Shown here in pieces: positions 36,614 through 51,969 of a stretch of DNA of 64,000 nucleotides; positions within the stretch are counted from its first letter, which is position 1, and the number at the start of each line of letters is the position of its first letter. The DNA is taken from positions 636,501 to 700,500 of the forward strand of contig JAFREQ010000065.1 of assembly GCA_025331565.1 (NCBI GenBank). The letters run 5' to 3'. The stretch comes from Holacanthus passer. Lineage: Eukaryota > Chordata > Actinopteri > Pomacanthidae. Below the pieces are notes generated by a model. The model was not told the DNA's origin, ran no database searches, and worked only from the letters and a program-made list of their open reading frames with translations. The translations under genes and the position numbers were made by a program.

Positions 36614-39600
36614 CTGCAGCGAGAACAAAAACAAAGTAACAGTTAGGTGACTTTTGCTGTTGTGTCTTTGCTCTCTCTCCTTGTTCTGAAGGCCAGTGAC
36701 TGTCCGGGGGGGATTGTTGATGTTGCCTGAGTGTTCACTGATGTTCAGGGACTTTGTCTGACTTCGTTGAACAGGCTCAGCTACCACATGGATGCATTAT
36801 GTATTTTTCCCTCCTCAGGGCCACTGATGCTTAAGATCACAAAGAACGCAGTTTAAGAAAACAGCAAAGTACATCGTGTGCTAGAAATGCTCCTTATGTA
36901 CCTTCTGTAGCATTGTGACATTTGAGTGACGGATATAAAATTGACCCAGACTTTTTGGATTAAATCAACATGAAGTCAGTCAGTATCTCTCTGTTAATCC
37001 AGTTGCAGAAGCCGACGCCGGCAGGTCATTGAATTTATTATTGGAGCAATTTTTAAATTTGCTTTGGAAATTCTATGAGCCTGAAGCAGTTTTATAACCT
37101 GATCCTGGTGGAGTTTTTATTTCAAATAAAAAATCCCCTGACCTGTCTTTATCCTGGAGAGGAAAGATTCTCAATATTCTGATAAGACTGAAGTTGTGTG
37201 TTTTGTATTTGCAGGAAATCAAACATATGTGATGTAAGAACAGCACTGAAACATCTGTACTGTGTTAGGACTTAAAGTAGTAATAGAGGTTCCCTGAGCT
37301 AAAGCACCTGCACCACCAATCACTGCTAACAGCCGCACCAGGCAGGAGTTTTATGTAAAAATGCTTTTTCATCCTAAAGCACAAGGTTGGTTGCAGTGAA
37401 GCACTATGTTCCTTTCCCCCAGCTGAGATGCTGGAGGTCTTTGCTGCTTTGCTGTTCAAATCAAATTAACATGTCAGCTGTGGTCACAGGCAGAATTATC
37501 CGCCCACAGGAAGCGATGAATCACATTAAGGAGTGAAATACAAAACTGTCTCTTTAACACCTGCGAGAGGCGATTTGCTTTAGTGCTTTGAGAAATGCCT
37601 GAATCAAATTTTCGCCGAAGCCAAACCTGCTTGAATAAAGATCAAATTGAAAACAAATGTTTGCAAGATTGAGCAGCAGGTGCATTTCCTGTCCGTCTCA
37701 AACGGTCTGTACTCACTGAGCAGAATGATGACGCAAAGCAAAATGGCCACCAGGGCTCCCGTGCTGAGTCCCGCCCTCGCCGTCAGGGCCTCGGCGTTGC
37801 ACAGCTTCATGTTGCCCTCGCGGTCGCAGGTGCACACTCTGATGGTCAGGGTGTTGGTGCTGCTTTGCATCGGGAACTCTCCGTCCGAAATGACCACCGG
37901 CACGTGGTAGATGCTCTTCTGCAGGCTGTTGTAGCTGTTTCTCCGGGTGAGGATCCAGGCCGTGTTGTCTGAGAACAACAGGATATTCGATCAATATGCA
38001 GCAGTCAATAACCATCCAGCCATAACCTGAAACAGCTTATTTTTCAGAGGGTGGTGTGTGGAGACGGGGGGGGGGGGGCAATCCCAGCTGACACTGGGAC
38101 ATTTGGCTGACAACCATTCACAATTCATTCACACCTTCAAGTAATGTCACCTATTAACCTTCAGCTCCGTTAGGAGAAGGCCGGAGGAAACCCATGAGTA
38201 CATGCAAACTCCACACAGACGGCAGATTTGAACCCTGAACCTTTGTGCTGTGAGAGCGAGCTCACGGCTGCTCCACCGGGCCGCCCGGCAATCAATAACC
38301 TGAATGAATATTTCAATGAACTCTACTTGAAATTTCATTTGCTCTGTCGGTGTGCTTTTAGTGCTGCGAGATGAAAAAGTACAAATCACATCATGTGCAG
38401 TACAACATCAGCTGTGGTTAAGTTCAACAACAGGTGTAAGTGCCTTATGGGAACACTATACAGAAGATTGAAGTTAATCTGATGACCGCAAGCATCAGCT
38501 CACACTGTATTACCTTTGTTATCGCGCACAGAGAAGTTGGCCTTCCCAGCAGCCTCCTGTGCAAGACTGAAGAAGAACCTGTGTCCTCCGAGCGGCTCGT
38601 CGGGATCTGTGGCGCTCACGGTTTGTATCCTCTGAAATAAGACGTATTGAAGGAACACAAATAAGCATCGGCGATGAATAACTGCGATTCAACCATCAAG
38701 TGCAAACATCTCAGGAGTTTTCAATAGACGCTTTGAATCTCTGACCGAAACATATTGATAAAATATCTTCCATCATGTAACTTAAATGTTTATATATCAT
38801 GTTATATGTAATAAACTGTTTTCATCTGAATTAAAGGTCATACTAATAATGGTAATAAAGGTAACAGAACAGGTCATCTTTCCCACAATACAATACAATG
38901 ATAAATCACATGATCACTGATGGTAAATTCAAAAGACAACCAGCACTAAACACATGAACACTCACCTTTTCAGCTTCACTCTTGTTTACTAGAATTTTTC
39001 AAGAACTGCATTTATCTACAGTTTTGAAGAGCTTTTACTTTATGAGACTATCTAACATTTATACTCACATTTATTTCACAGCTATAATCAAATTACAAAA
39101 ACAAATAAATTCTGATGTATTATTATAGATTAAGCTGCCAACAAGTATACCTTAAAGTGATGCTCACACATGAATGCATCACTAGTTATTAACCAACAAC
39201 ATAATATTCTGCATAATGAGCACTTTTACTTTTGGTTGATTAGGTATGTTAGTTTTTCATTTTGCTGCTTTAACTGAATGATCTGAGCAGCTGAGGTCTA
39301 ATATCTAAAAGAAGAGATTCAGTCTCGAGTTTTGTCTTTGTTTGAATATCACACTTCCTGTGAGCTCAGATAAACTAAGACAACAGCAACATTTGGTTCA
39401 GATCTGAGTGTGAACACAAAATATGTGCTGGAGTGATACTGAAACTGATGACTGTCAACGTTTATGGCTAATGTGTCGGAGTACTTTGGATTTTCAGCTC
39501 AGGAGAAATGAGAGCAGAACAATTGAAAAGACAAAGTCAACTGTAAGACTGTGATGTTTGAGTTTTACAACCCTGATTCCAAAAACATAATTAAAACAGA

Positions 39601-42600
39601 ATGTGATCATTTTCCTTTTTCATCATTCATCGACCTCATTGATTTTTGTAAATAGCTGCTTCTTCTGAATTTGACAGCAGCAACATGTTTCAAACAAAAG
39701 ACTGTGAAAGTTGTGGACTGATTGAAAAACACCTGTTTGGATCATTCCACAGGTAAACAGGTTCATTGGTAACAGGTGATAGGATCGTGATTGGGTATGA
39801 AAGGTTCATCCTGGAAAGACTCAGGATGGAGAGAGGTTCAACACTTTGTGAACACATGGTTGTTTGAACGTTTTTGGAATCAGGGTTTTACATAAAGCAT
39901 AAAAAGTAGTTTATAATGCAGCTCAGTTATTTCTTTACATGACTGCAGATGTGTTCTTGACTTCTTTAATCTCAATTTGGAGGAAGAAACTGTTTTACTC
40001 AGTAACTATTTTCATCAGCCTGAAAAAAAAAAGTTTGCATATGTATTAGTTATCCACCCATCTAATACTTCTTCTATCTGAAAACACATGTGACAGGTTT
40101 ACAAATTCTCTCTGAGGTCGGCTGATTACATGCTGAGTTTTAAGTGGACACATAATCCTGACGGGGGAAGCGGAGATGAAACCGTGACCGCCGCTTTCTG
40201 TTTGGTCACACCAACCTGATTAGCCTTCGCGTTCTCGCACACGAACGTCTCGTAATTGGTGGCGAATGTCGGAGCGTTGTCGTTGACGTCCAGCACTCGG
40301 ATGTAAACCGGCACTCGGCTGATCTGTCGCGGGTTGTCTGGGAAGCACAGAGGTGAACACAGTGAATTTACACTCGTGATTATATCTTTATGAAAAATGT
40401 CCCATGGTACATGTGTGTGTGGAGCTGTGTTTCCATGCATAAGTATCATACTATTAAACAACAATATAAAGATATTTATATTTTCCTCTACAGTAACAAA
40501 GTAGATGTGACATATAAAAGAAATGACTTTAAACAGTTAAGGTTTATACATTTCTTGATTAGTCAACATAAAAGATTTTCCTGCCAGTATGAGACATTTC
40601 ATATTTTCATATTTTCTAGACATGCTGTTCAGATTTACTCATTAATTCCAATCACTTCTATTTTGCCGTTCTTTCCATCAGTGGTAAGTTACTCTTAGTG
40701 AAACTCACTAAGATGTTTCACATTAAAAGTCAACATGGAAAGTGGAGGGATTACAGTGTTTAAACTATTTGTAATCTTAAACATGTTAAACACTGACGCA
40801 CTGAGTTGTAATTTGCTGTTCAAAAGGAAAACAGATTGCTGAGTACAACATGATGTTTGTTTTACTGATGGAAGTAATGTGTAAATGGACAAACTGAATT
40901 TATCGAGACAACAAGAATGAAGGAAGTACTGAGTTTGCATTCAATTAAAACAGGAGAAAAAACCAGAAGGCTTCTAATTAATTTGATAAAATATAAAAGT
41001 ACAGTAACGATTAAAGCCTGACTATTATAAGCCTGTAACCTGAACATTAATACAACATTAAGGTTGATATATAAATTATATGTATATTACACTTTGTATA
41101 TCTCCTCTCCTCCGTGGAGTATTTTTAATTTTGAGAGGTAATTAAGTCTGAAATTACAGCTGATTTGAACTTGTTAAAGTAAATGTTCCTTATTTCATTG
41201 AGTGCTTTAAATTGTTGTCGAGCAGAGACCACGTTCTGTTTTCCTTTCTTTCTTTTTTTTTGTGTCCCTTGTCGGTGGCTGATTTGCGGCCACTGAGTCT
41301 GTACTTGCTTCGGATCTGTCTCTGCTTTCTGACAGTACAGAGATATTCAGCCAATTCATAATCTCTTTTTGGAGCCAGATGACTTTTTAATCTACTCTGG
41401 CTTTTAGTTTCTTCTTTTCCAATGTTCCAAATAGGTTTCTTTACATTGCATTACCCCCTTTTTTCACTTCAACACACAACACTCGGGAGTTCGTATCAGC
41501 TCCAAAAATCCAATTTGGTCGACAGAATAAGAGGAAGCGGGCGAGCAGGAACGTCTGCTTCCCGTCCTGCTGCACTTACTGAACTCTGTGGCGATGACGG
41601 AGATGTTGTGCCAGGCGTTCTCTTCTCTGTCCAGCTCCCTGAGGATGAACACTGACCCGTTGCCTGCATGGATGTTGAACACTCTGTCCATGTCCGTGCG
41701 CCGATCAATAGTGTACCTGCACAAACACACACAGGGATCGGCCTCTAAACTTGTGCGCTCGGGCTGAGAGGAAGTGTGCTGCGCTCCCTGGGTGACGGAT
41801 GCAGGGTACAGTCGCATTCGCACAGTTTCTCAGGTGTGAAAATAGTCACATTTACCTCTCGGTTAAATTGACATTCGGCGTGGTTAGAGGGGTTTTAGCA
41901 GGCGGGAGGTACTCAAAACAAGTCTGACTAAGCATGATGGACTTCTCTGCACTCTGCCATCATTTCCTTTCTTCGCTATTCACACGCACAAGAAGGCATT
42001 AAGAAAGAAATGAATTTTAGCATCAATCCAGGTTTGCCCTCAGAAAGAAAGGCCAACTTTACTGAAGAGAACAAAATTGGTTTTCACCTGCACAAATGAG
42101 CCGAAATACAGGAGTTAATAAACTGCTTCTAAACATCTTCAGACCTGTGCTAAAAATCACAAATCACAAAAAAAACATGTTCTCTCAATTACCCTTTGTG
42201 GTATCTGACGGATAGTTTCAGGCTCACATCCCAAACTTTTGACATTTCCGCCTCTGAAACATCTGCTGCCTCACAAATAAACTGGAGGATAAAATTTCAC
42301 CTGAGCTGCTTAAAGAAAAAAAAAAAAAAAAAAAACGACTTTAAGCAACAGCAGGATGCTTTTACAGAAACGTCCGCGCGGAGGGACTGACGGCTGCTGT
42401 CGCTCTCACATTGATTGACGGCTCTTTTACAGATTGCCTCGATTATTTTGGCAAAACCCTCGAATGAAAACCGTGTTTTTCGAATTAATGCGAGACTCTC
42501 AGAATGAACAGCTTATTTTTCTCCCACCAGTTAATGCATTTCTTGTTGATTTCACACAGAATCCAAATGCTTAAGTACCAATATCTTCAGCTGAGCCAGC

Positions 42601-45600
42601 GATGGATTGATTTCGCCACTGATCACGTTGGATTACACTGATTTTCTGTTTCTGTTGAACTGAATTACACTCATACGTGTCGACAACATCCTGACCGTGT
42701 AGATTGTCATATATTATGCAAAGAATAGATCAAGTGAATCTTTTAATTCAATATGTAACATGTTTATCCATATTTTTTTATGTACGTGTGAAAGTTAGTT
42801 TGTGAACTCAACTGTGGTGAAATTGAGTTTTATCTACCCAACTGTTTACGTTTGGAATCACTTGTTGTATTGATGTTTTTCTTCTTTCCTTCAATCATAT
42901 TTATCCATTTTAACACAGACAAAAACAGTATAATTAAAACACCAAACATATTATTGACATGTGAAATAGTTTTGGCCCCTAAAAAAGAATAATTAAATGA
43001 TTGATTCCATTTAGTCCACATCCTCACAGTGTTGCATGACAGGGCAGATTAACCATTTTTCCACAAATTATCCTGCGAGTTTGAATTTGTTTTCCAGAAA
43101 AGTGTCAGTGACCCTCGATCATTATTGAACCACAACTGAGCTCTAAATATTTTGGGAACTACTTTTTCTCTCTCCCTTTGCAGCCGACTCAGTGGTTTGA
43201 TTGAATATGTTTAAACTGTGATTTTTCAGCCCACAGTTTGTTCAGCTGATATTCTAACAGCTCCAACCTCAGACCAACTGTGTATTTCTACTTCGAGGTT
43301 TTAAGAATAGTTAAAGCAACACACCTGTTAATTCCAGCTTGTTACAGACATTTTCTGCACTTGATACTGAAACGGGAACCTGTTCCTATTTGAATCTGCA
43401 CAGATGTTGATGCTAAGCTTCCAGTTTCTTTCTCCAATGACTGGTGGCTTCTTATCTTCTTATTCAACTGTTGCTCAGAGGTGTCTTTGTCCCTTTCTGC
43501 CCTCTTACCCTTCAGTTGTCAGTCTGGTTGAACTCTTTCAACAGAGTTTTGTTCTCTGTGTACAAAACATGAAAACATGACTTTTCTTTCCAAACCCTAT
43601 CTATTTGTAAAGAGGACCTTCTCTGACATAAAAGCATGAAAGACCATTCAAAAACACAGTCGTCCTCTGACTGAACGGAATCAAGCTTCTGAACGGCTTC
43701 AGCTGAAGATGGAGAAATATCAGAGAAACCTGGACGCATAAAAAAAAATTATCTGCTTGACTGATTTGGGTGAACCGACTCTAACAGTCTTAAATAGTCT
43801 GTCCTGTGGTGATGACGGATTTATGTTTGCAGACACACACACACACACACACGAGCCAACAGGTTTATCCAGTCGTGTTGTTTTTCTCTGCTTCCCAGAC
43901 TACCGTGATACATCAGTGTGATTAATGGAGTAGCAGGCATCAGGAGGGCTGGCGTAAGAAGGAGGAGACCCCCGAGGGGAGACTATGAACCTGGCTCTCA
44001 ATGCACCGCCGCACCGCTCTCTCCTCCCCCCTCCCTCCCCCCGAACCCTCCCCGCCGCTTCTCCCGCATCAACCATTTTAGTGTCTTTATCTAAACACTC
44101 CCTCCTCGTCTCAGCCTGCCTCTCCTCCGCTCCCACCACCTCGCCCGGCCCGACAGTAACTCTAACCTCGTTAAATCTGCGTCGGCCGTGGGCTTTACTA
44201 ATTGCTTTTCTAATATTCCCAATAATTCAGCTGGCTGGGCCTAACCCTTCCCCTGATTAATGGCACAGAGATAACAGCGCGCCTCGTCCTGACCGGGCAT
44301 CCAAAGTGCTGCACTCAGCAGGCAGGCAGCTGGCTGGACGGGAGGCCGAGCAGAAGGACGTGGAGGGTTACAGAAATGTTAGTGATCAGCGGGTTGGGAC
44401 ATACATCCTCTGTCCTCACTGCAGAAGCTACGCTGGCTCGCCTCAGTGTTTTCAGAAGACATTGTTCGAGAACAAGAGTCGGTATTGATTTGGGGATTTG
44501 CAGGTCAAAAGGTGTCGGGTTTGACCTGAGTTATATATAAGAAGACATTTCCAATCATTGTTACAATGTTTTTCAAGTCCTAACAACAATCCAAAGTATA
44601 TTTATGTTAATGTTACTAAAAGTGGTTTAATGAAATCCAGATGACAAAAAAAAAATTATCCATTTAGTAGCTTTTCTGGAGCAGCTGATCATATCACACG
44701 ATCCTCAATCAACAGAAGACTGAAAGCTCCAGAATAGCTACTAAATGGACTTCGACAGTCAAACTGTTTTCAAGGTCAACAATGAATTTTGAAGTTTTGA
44801 TGTAAATCTCTAACAGCTGCTGGAACTTTTATGTATGAACATGTTCATATTTTTAAACCTGAGGATGGATGACATTTTAGATGAATATTCAATCTCTCAA
44901 TCGTTTCATTTTCATGTCAAACTATTAAAAAAGTTTCCAGTGGTTTTGTCCCAAAGTCTGCCCTTGATAAGCTGAAGACTGGAAACAGCATTCAGAATAT
45001 CGCAGCACTAAAACGCTTCATTAAAACCAGGACTAATAAAACCCTTTTAGGAGTTGGCAGCTGTTTAAGACCGAGTGACCTAAACGGCAGGACAACTGTG
45101 GGAAAGCGTTCGGACTTTTGTGTCATATTCAAGAAACATTCCTGTGTCACAAGAGGAACAACAGTTTTATTTTAAGGTTTGAAACCTTGAATGCTGCTTG
45201 AACATTAGTGACAGACCATAATGATGCTGTGGTATCCCGCCCTGTGTTCATGCATCCCGCCTGCAGACATCTGGCTGGCTGAGGGTATTCGTGCATACGT
45301 CCAGGCCTAAACGTGCTCGTGTTGTGCGCTGTGGCGAGCGGCGAGAGCTAATAAAGATAACCATCTCAGCGACTTCCTCATGCCAGGCAGCCCCCGGGCT
45401 CCTCGGGCCCTCCTCCTCCACCGAGCGGCTTTAAATGCCACGGGGTAGCTACCTCCTTGATGATGGGCGATAAAAGAGAATGATATCATATTTGACACCT
45501 GCAATAAAGTGGTGGAACTTCAACCTTGAGAGCCAACTCCCTTAGTGCATCATAAAAATGAAAAAGTCTTTGAGACAGAGTGGAAGGCGCAGCCTCACAA

Positions 45601-48116
45601 CCCACTGCCATTACTTCCATTTAATAGAACTCTTGCATAATTTTGTATCTCCATGAACCGAAGTTGTATAAAGTGAACTTTTGTCACATTTAGTAGCATT
45701 AACAGAACAACGTCTCTATCATTACGTGTTTTAGTGCCGTGTTTATGTTTATGGTGAAGAAAATCTATGGACAAAGATCCACTTTGCAGCTTTTAATTTA
45801 ATATTTAAATACTCCACTTAATGGGAGCTCCTATATTGCTTCAATATAGAAAGTGTTCTAAAACTGTGCAGTTTTCCCATTAAGGGTCCGAGACCACTTG
45901 AATTGATTAAAGGACGTCCACAGAAAAATGAGAAAAAGTCACAAGTCACAAATCGCTACAATTTGAAAAAAATGAGGATAATCATTCTTTTAATATCTGT
46001 GATAAAATATTCTTAAGTCAATGCTTCTCCCTGAGCTTTAGCCCTATTTCTTTATTATAGGATAGCTCTTGAAAAATCAAGTAAGTGAACCTTGAGTTTA
46101 GAATATTTTATGTCAACCTCTACAGTCAAATTCTTAAAATGGATTTTACTTTCACCACATTTTCAGTTCACAACACTTGCTTTATCAGATACAAAATTTT
46201 ACAGACTGGTAAGTTAATTAAGTTGTGTTGATTTGAACGACTAATTCTGATCTTAACAGTTACTTATTGATTCTGTGATCAAACCTTCTAAAATCAAAGG
46301 ACCTCAAATTCCTATTTAAGATCATCATGTTTGGTTTTGGATATAAATGTTTCTCTCATATCGCACATAATAAAGTACAGACTGTGTAACCTGAGAGAAA
46401 CTCCACAGTTAAAGCATCAAAAACTTATTTTTAAACTTTAGTGACCACACACATACTTATTTTTGCTGACTCGCTTCAGATCCATAATGTATGTACAGTT
46501 TTTGATTTTTTTGGTTCCAGGCTTTGGTTTTAAACTCATGTTCGCACAGTATGAAATTTAAATTCAAATCAGACTCCACTTAAACTGCTCTACCAAGCAA
46601 TGATAATTATAAATAATTAAAGTAGACTTAATTAAATGGCAAAAAATATTTTAATTTAAAATATTAAAAATTTAAACTGAAGGTTTGCCTCGTAGCTTTT
46701 TCTGGCGCTTTGTTCACGTCTCACTGTTTGTTGGTGTTGGCTCAAACTTTTAAAGCAACATGAGCGAGAGGTCTGAAGGCTGCTCAGATGTGGTTGAAGT
46801 TCTGGAAAAAGCTCGTCAGCTGCGCTTGAGTCAAACTGTACAGAAATGAATAGAAACCAATGGCTGCGTTCAAAAAGCATCAGCAGCATAATTTGCAAAA
46901 AGTGTTGGCTGTAAAGTAAATTCTCAGTGATCAAATGTGTTTCAGTACCTGACGAGGCTGCTTTTGTCGTCAGGATCCGACGCGCTGACGGAGCCGATGA
47001 CCGTGTTCCTGGCGGCGTCCTCCTTGACCTCCATGACGTAGCTGGCGCGCTCGAACACCGGCGGCTCGTCCACGTCCTCCACGACGATCTTGACTGTGGC
47101 CTCGTCCTTGAAGGGTCCCACGGAGAAGAATCGAGGGTTGATGTGGACGTTTTCCACCTGGACGCGGAGGCTGTACTGACGCTTCCTCTCGAAGTCGAGA
47201 GGCTGCAAACACAGAGAAGATGAGTGAGATACTCGACGCGCTGTAACTTCACATGTTTCTCTTGAATTAGAAAGAAAATTCCACAGTGACTTTATGTTTT
47301 TAATCATAGCTTCTTGTCACTTAACGCTTACTCCTAAACACTCGTTTGTATGCAGCCACACGTTCAGTTGTTGATTTTGGGAAAAACTAATATCCATGGA
47401 GAGCATCCTGCCACATTTCATTTCAGGTCAGATTGGGATTTTATTCATTAAACTGGCAATCTTTTCCATTGTCTAATGAGCGTGTGTGAAGAGGCTCAGT
47501 GTCTCGTTCAAGGACGCTAACAAGACTTTTGATGGACACACATGGGCTGCTGCACCGATCGGGCCTGTGCTTTTTTGGACATGTTAAAGCTTTTACACTT
47601 AACAGCTGCCACGTCCTGAATAATGCGACTGATGTGGCTTTGTGGTGGAAAACCAACATGGTCGGATTAATGTAGAAAAATTGCAGTCATATCCTATCAC
47701 ACGTGTAAAAAAAAAGTGTTTTATCTATGGAGTCTGGTTGCACAATAGTATTTATTAACTAGTCAATAGACAAATAATGAATGTGTCAGGTAATTATTTT
47801 AAGTCTTATTGTTGCAGTTATTGAGTGTTAATGCTAAACAGTGCACACACATTTTCTTTTGCTCTTTGTTCCTGTTTCTTCAAGCAGAAACAAAGACGCA
47901 GCAACTTCTTGGATGTTTGTGCTTTTTCAACTTGATTTCCTGATCCCCGCCACGCTCTACGAAACAATCAATCAAAGTCATCTCTGGATGTTTGCCGGGT
48001 GACATCTGTTCATTTTTTTGTTGTTAAATGAAGAGATCAGTGCGGCAGATTAGTACATGAGCAACAGAGAAAAATCTGGAGTGTCAGCGGACGCTGAGAC
48101 CTCGTGATGGAAACGG

Positions 48117-48147
<31 letters not shown>

Positions 48148-51100
48148 ACCATTTGACTTGTAAGGTTGTATCAAGGTTGTACACATTTCTACATTTGAAT
48201 CGATGAATGAGGCAAAAAGATTCAAAAAGAGCTAAAACACACACAAAATAATATCATGACTGCTTTTCGGTTGAAGGACACATCTGTTGAGCTCGCTTAT
48301 ATTTGAGGTGTTTAGTTCGCTGAATAATTCATTGAAATTCATTGACACAACTTTCTAAACTAAAATGTTCAAGAAGAGAAATGGAAATGATGATGCTCTT
48401 TAAGAACAACATCTACACTGATTTCTAAACCATAGTTCATTGTGTGTGTTTTGCCTGTAAATACATGTATATGCTAACTTGATCTCTCTTGGTCTACAGA
48501 CCTTCATTTTACCCATTTGTTAACTTGAAAGGAAGCAGCTTTGTTATTCTTTATTGATCCCCTATAATCCTGCATCTCTCTCTGCTCTTACATCTTATAA
48601 TTTATGGACTGGGCACAATGATTAGTAGCCTGATTCCTGCACGATTGCCAGTGTTTTCTGTCGCCGTGCATTTAAGCACAGGTTGGTGGTATGCTTCTGC
48701 TTTTATGTTCCTTTTTCTGAACTTTTTTTTTTTGAAGTCGTCGCCACTGAAGGTATCCCCCTATTGATGGAAATAATTGGAGAGCGCTGCATTTTAATGA
48801 ATGTGCGCCCGCCGCTGAGCAGGAGCAGCTGGATCAGAGCGAGCTTCCTCGCAGGCTGCCTACTGTACATATGAAAGGACGCCGGCTTCGTGATGGTTGG
48901 AAACAGCCAATGAAAGCGCGAAAAGTCCACACGGAACGAGCCATTTTCTGAAGCCATGAATAATAACATAATATGAGTCAGTGATTTTCGCTGTTTCTTG
49001 TTAAGGCGAGGGGGGGGGGACACGTCAATGGGTGGAATGCGTTGCTTTGAAGGACCGCTACAAGCAGAGATGGGACGCACTCCTCTCTTGACAAGCCCAT
49101 TTAATTAGTAGGTTCAGAATTAGGGCACGCACACACTCTGCCTGCACACCACATCCATTACAGCACCGCCGCAGCTACAAAAGGCAATTATGTCATCCTC
49201 CACTTAATGATGGCATGATGGAAGCGATCGATCGAAGGCTGCAAAGAGGGCGCTTGATAAGGCAACTGCCAGATTCTGTTGAATACGTCAGAAACACACC
49301 GCAGCACACCGCCGAACGCCGCGATCCATACTGAGCATCAATATTTCTGCTTCAGGCTCAGCTGAGAGGAAGAACGAAGCTCACTCAGAACACGTTAGGG
49401 TGAGTTAGTTGGAATCTAATAGCTCTACTGTCCATCTTCTGGCTGTCAGAGCATATGGAAATAAAAAAGTTTTCTATATTGAGCGCAGTTTATTGTTTCC
49501 TGTTTGGGCCCAGGTGAGAAGAACGATGCTCATGTGCGGCTAAAGGTTCACAAACAACAGAAATATAAAAAAAACTGTGTGAATGATATTTTCTACATTT
49601 ATCAATCTGGTTATGATGACGCTGTTTTCATGTCGTCCATAATAATCGCAGGCTGACAAATGAACATGCTTCAAATGGTTTGTTTCATTCATACAGACCT
49701 GGTGCAATGACAGACAATGTTGTATTTACTCAGAAAAGGATGCTGTCCTATAATTTTATAATCTTTTCATGAAATCAACCTCTTTTTTTTTCTATTTGTG
49801 GCCGACATTTTCATCCATTCAATATATTTATATTCTGTAATCAGTTTTCATTGATAGAGGCAGAGTTCATTCAGATTCACGCACACGACGGATTCACAGG
49901 AAAACGCTGCTTCACATCGAAGATTTGTGACTTTTATTGTGAAGCAGTCAAATATTCGTCAGCGCAGTCGGTGCCGGCTGCGATCGTTCATCAAAAACAC
50001 GGTCATTTTCTGAATTCTTTGACAGCGGATCAGTTTTCAGTGAGCTGTTAGATGGAGAGCTGCAGGTGACACGGACGCCAGCAACTCTTCCAGAAAGGAA
50101 ACCGACTCCGCAACTCCACAGGGGTGAACTGGGAAAGAACCTGGACTCATCCACAGGGAGCAGGGTGGAGGATTTGGATTGGTGCTGCTGCTGTGGGGAA
50201 AACTGCTCATGTGCAACTTGATGGAAAAAGTTTGATTATCGACTGACTTTTTTTATTGAAACCACATGAGTTTGTTTGGCTGTGAACACCAGTTGTTCTG
50301 TTGTATTTCTGACAGGACTAAAATCTTATGAATCATAACTTTAACATCTTGGTTTGATGTTTAACTCTGGTGCACATTTAGGTGAACAGATATATAACGT
50401 CCACATGAGAGCAGCAGCTGCAGCTTGTGTCGACAGCTGCATTGATTAAAATAGAAGCGTATCTGTTCCTTCAGACGTGAGACAGGCGACTGGAAATCAC
50501 GTCTGAAATGTCTCCTGTGCAGACAAGCCTTTATTGTAAAGGTTTCCTTGGGGGCGGCGTTGAGACCCCAATAAGCTCGACCAGTCAGAGGGTTGGTGCA
50601 GCCTGACAGGCGAAACCCAGGGCAGAAAAAAAAAGATAACAAAGCTCTCACTGTTGCCCATGAAGCTGACTGTTGTAATGTAATGAGCGCTTCAATATTT
50701 TTATTTTTTAAGATTTAGATTTTAGTGAGTAAATCAGAGGGAGGAAGAGACGCCCCCTGCCCACGCTCAGTGGAAACTACACTCGCTCCCCCATCAAACA
50801 CCAACAGAGGGTCCCTGACCTTCCTCAGCACAATGACGCCCTCCTGCGTGCTCCTATTGGTGGTGATGTCAAACATGCCGGGGCCGTCGCTCCCGATGAT
50901 CCTGTAGTCCATCTCTGCGTTCTCCCCGATGTCGGCGTCCATGGCGCAGATCAGTCCCACCGTGGAGCCCAGCTCAATGGACTCAGGGACTCTGAACTCG
51001 TAGAGAGCTGCAGAGAAAAGAGTTGTATGTTTGTGATTTGGTTGTCGTATGAACAGTAGAACTGGTCAATGTACAGAAAGAAAGAAAGAAAGGAGAGTAA

Positions 51101-51938
51101 GAGAGTCAGGGGTTAAGTGTGTGAGCAGGGGCCTTGACACCTGAGGCCACATCCTTGGTCTTTCTTTCATTTCCTTTTCCAGCTTCTCATGTAAGAGGTG
51201 GATCAATGATTCTTTTGAGATTTTATTGGCCTAAAAACGGTTCAATCGAGCAGCATTAAAATGCACCTGCAGATTAATTTACAGAAAGACACAAGGCCAA
51301 AAAAGAAGCAGCGCTACCCCTGACCCTAAACCGGCGTCACGGCCCAAGTATTTTTTATGTCCCTTTTAGTGAAAAGAGAAAAGAGTGAGCGGGTGAGTCA
51401 GAGAGCGAGAACACAGGCGAGCGAGTCAGGGAGAGAGTGAGTCAGAGCCAATCGCAGAGCAGCAACACGAGAGCCGGCCGGGGAGGGCGAGTGGGAGATT
51501 TAGTGCTGCAACATTTGTAGATCAGCTGTGCAGCAGAGATTTCATATGCGGTAAAACATATTTCATTTCCAAAACAGACATTTGGCCTTTCACGTCGGTT
51601 GCTACAAGTGGCATCGACTCTCTACTCGAAGTTTAGGACGTAACATAAATTCTGGGCCAATTTGCTCAACATAAATTAATTGCTTCTTCTTCTTTTTTTT
51701 TTTTTTTTATTCAGTGAGATGATTTCCTGGTTCGAGGCGGAGAAATTGATGGCTGCCTGTCGGCCGTGGCGGCCCCAGCTGCATCTCGTATGCTTAAATA
51801 AATAGCTGGACTGCAGGAGGGAGCGGGCGTGATATACACACAGCCTGCGGAGACAAACAGCACTGACACACTAATAAAACATGCTGACAGTGTTTTGGCA
51901 ACGCCTGAGTCGGCAGGTCTCCGTGACGCTGACACTTG

Positions 51939-51969
<31 letters not shown>

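Larger units (their letters stand above)
41717..46948. other. cdh6 intron
   Basis: Intron of 5.2 kb. It holds a poly-A (42316-42335), a CA tract (43833-43852), a GC-richer block (about 43900-44300), a 24-bp foldback (44659-44749) and another GC-richer block (about 45240-45480) that could be conserved noncoding sequence. No gene was recognised. Confidence 0.85.

Noticed and set aside
36039..36650. Open frame of 203 codons on the + strand
   Set aside because: It is the antisense shadow of the GC-rich cdh6 last exon, whose minus-strand frame matches cadherin-6 throughout.
46656..47252. Open frame of 198 codons on the - strand
   Set aside because: Its first half overlaps the 254-nt cdh6 exon in the wrong frame (Ser/Arg/Thr-rich translation) and the rest is intron.
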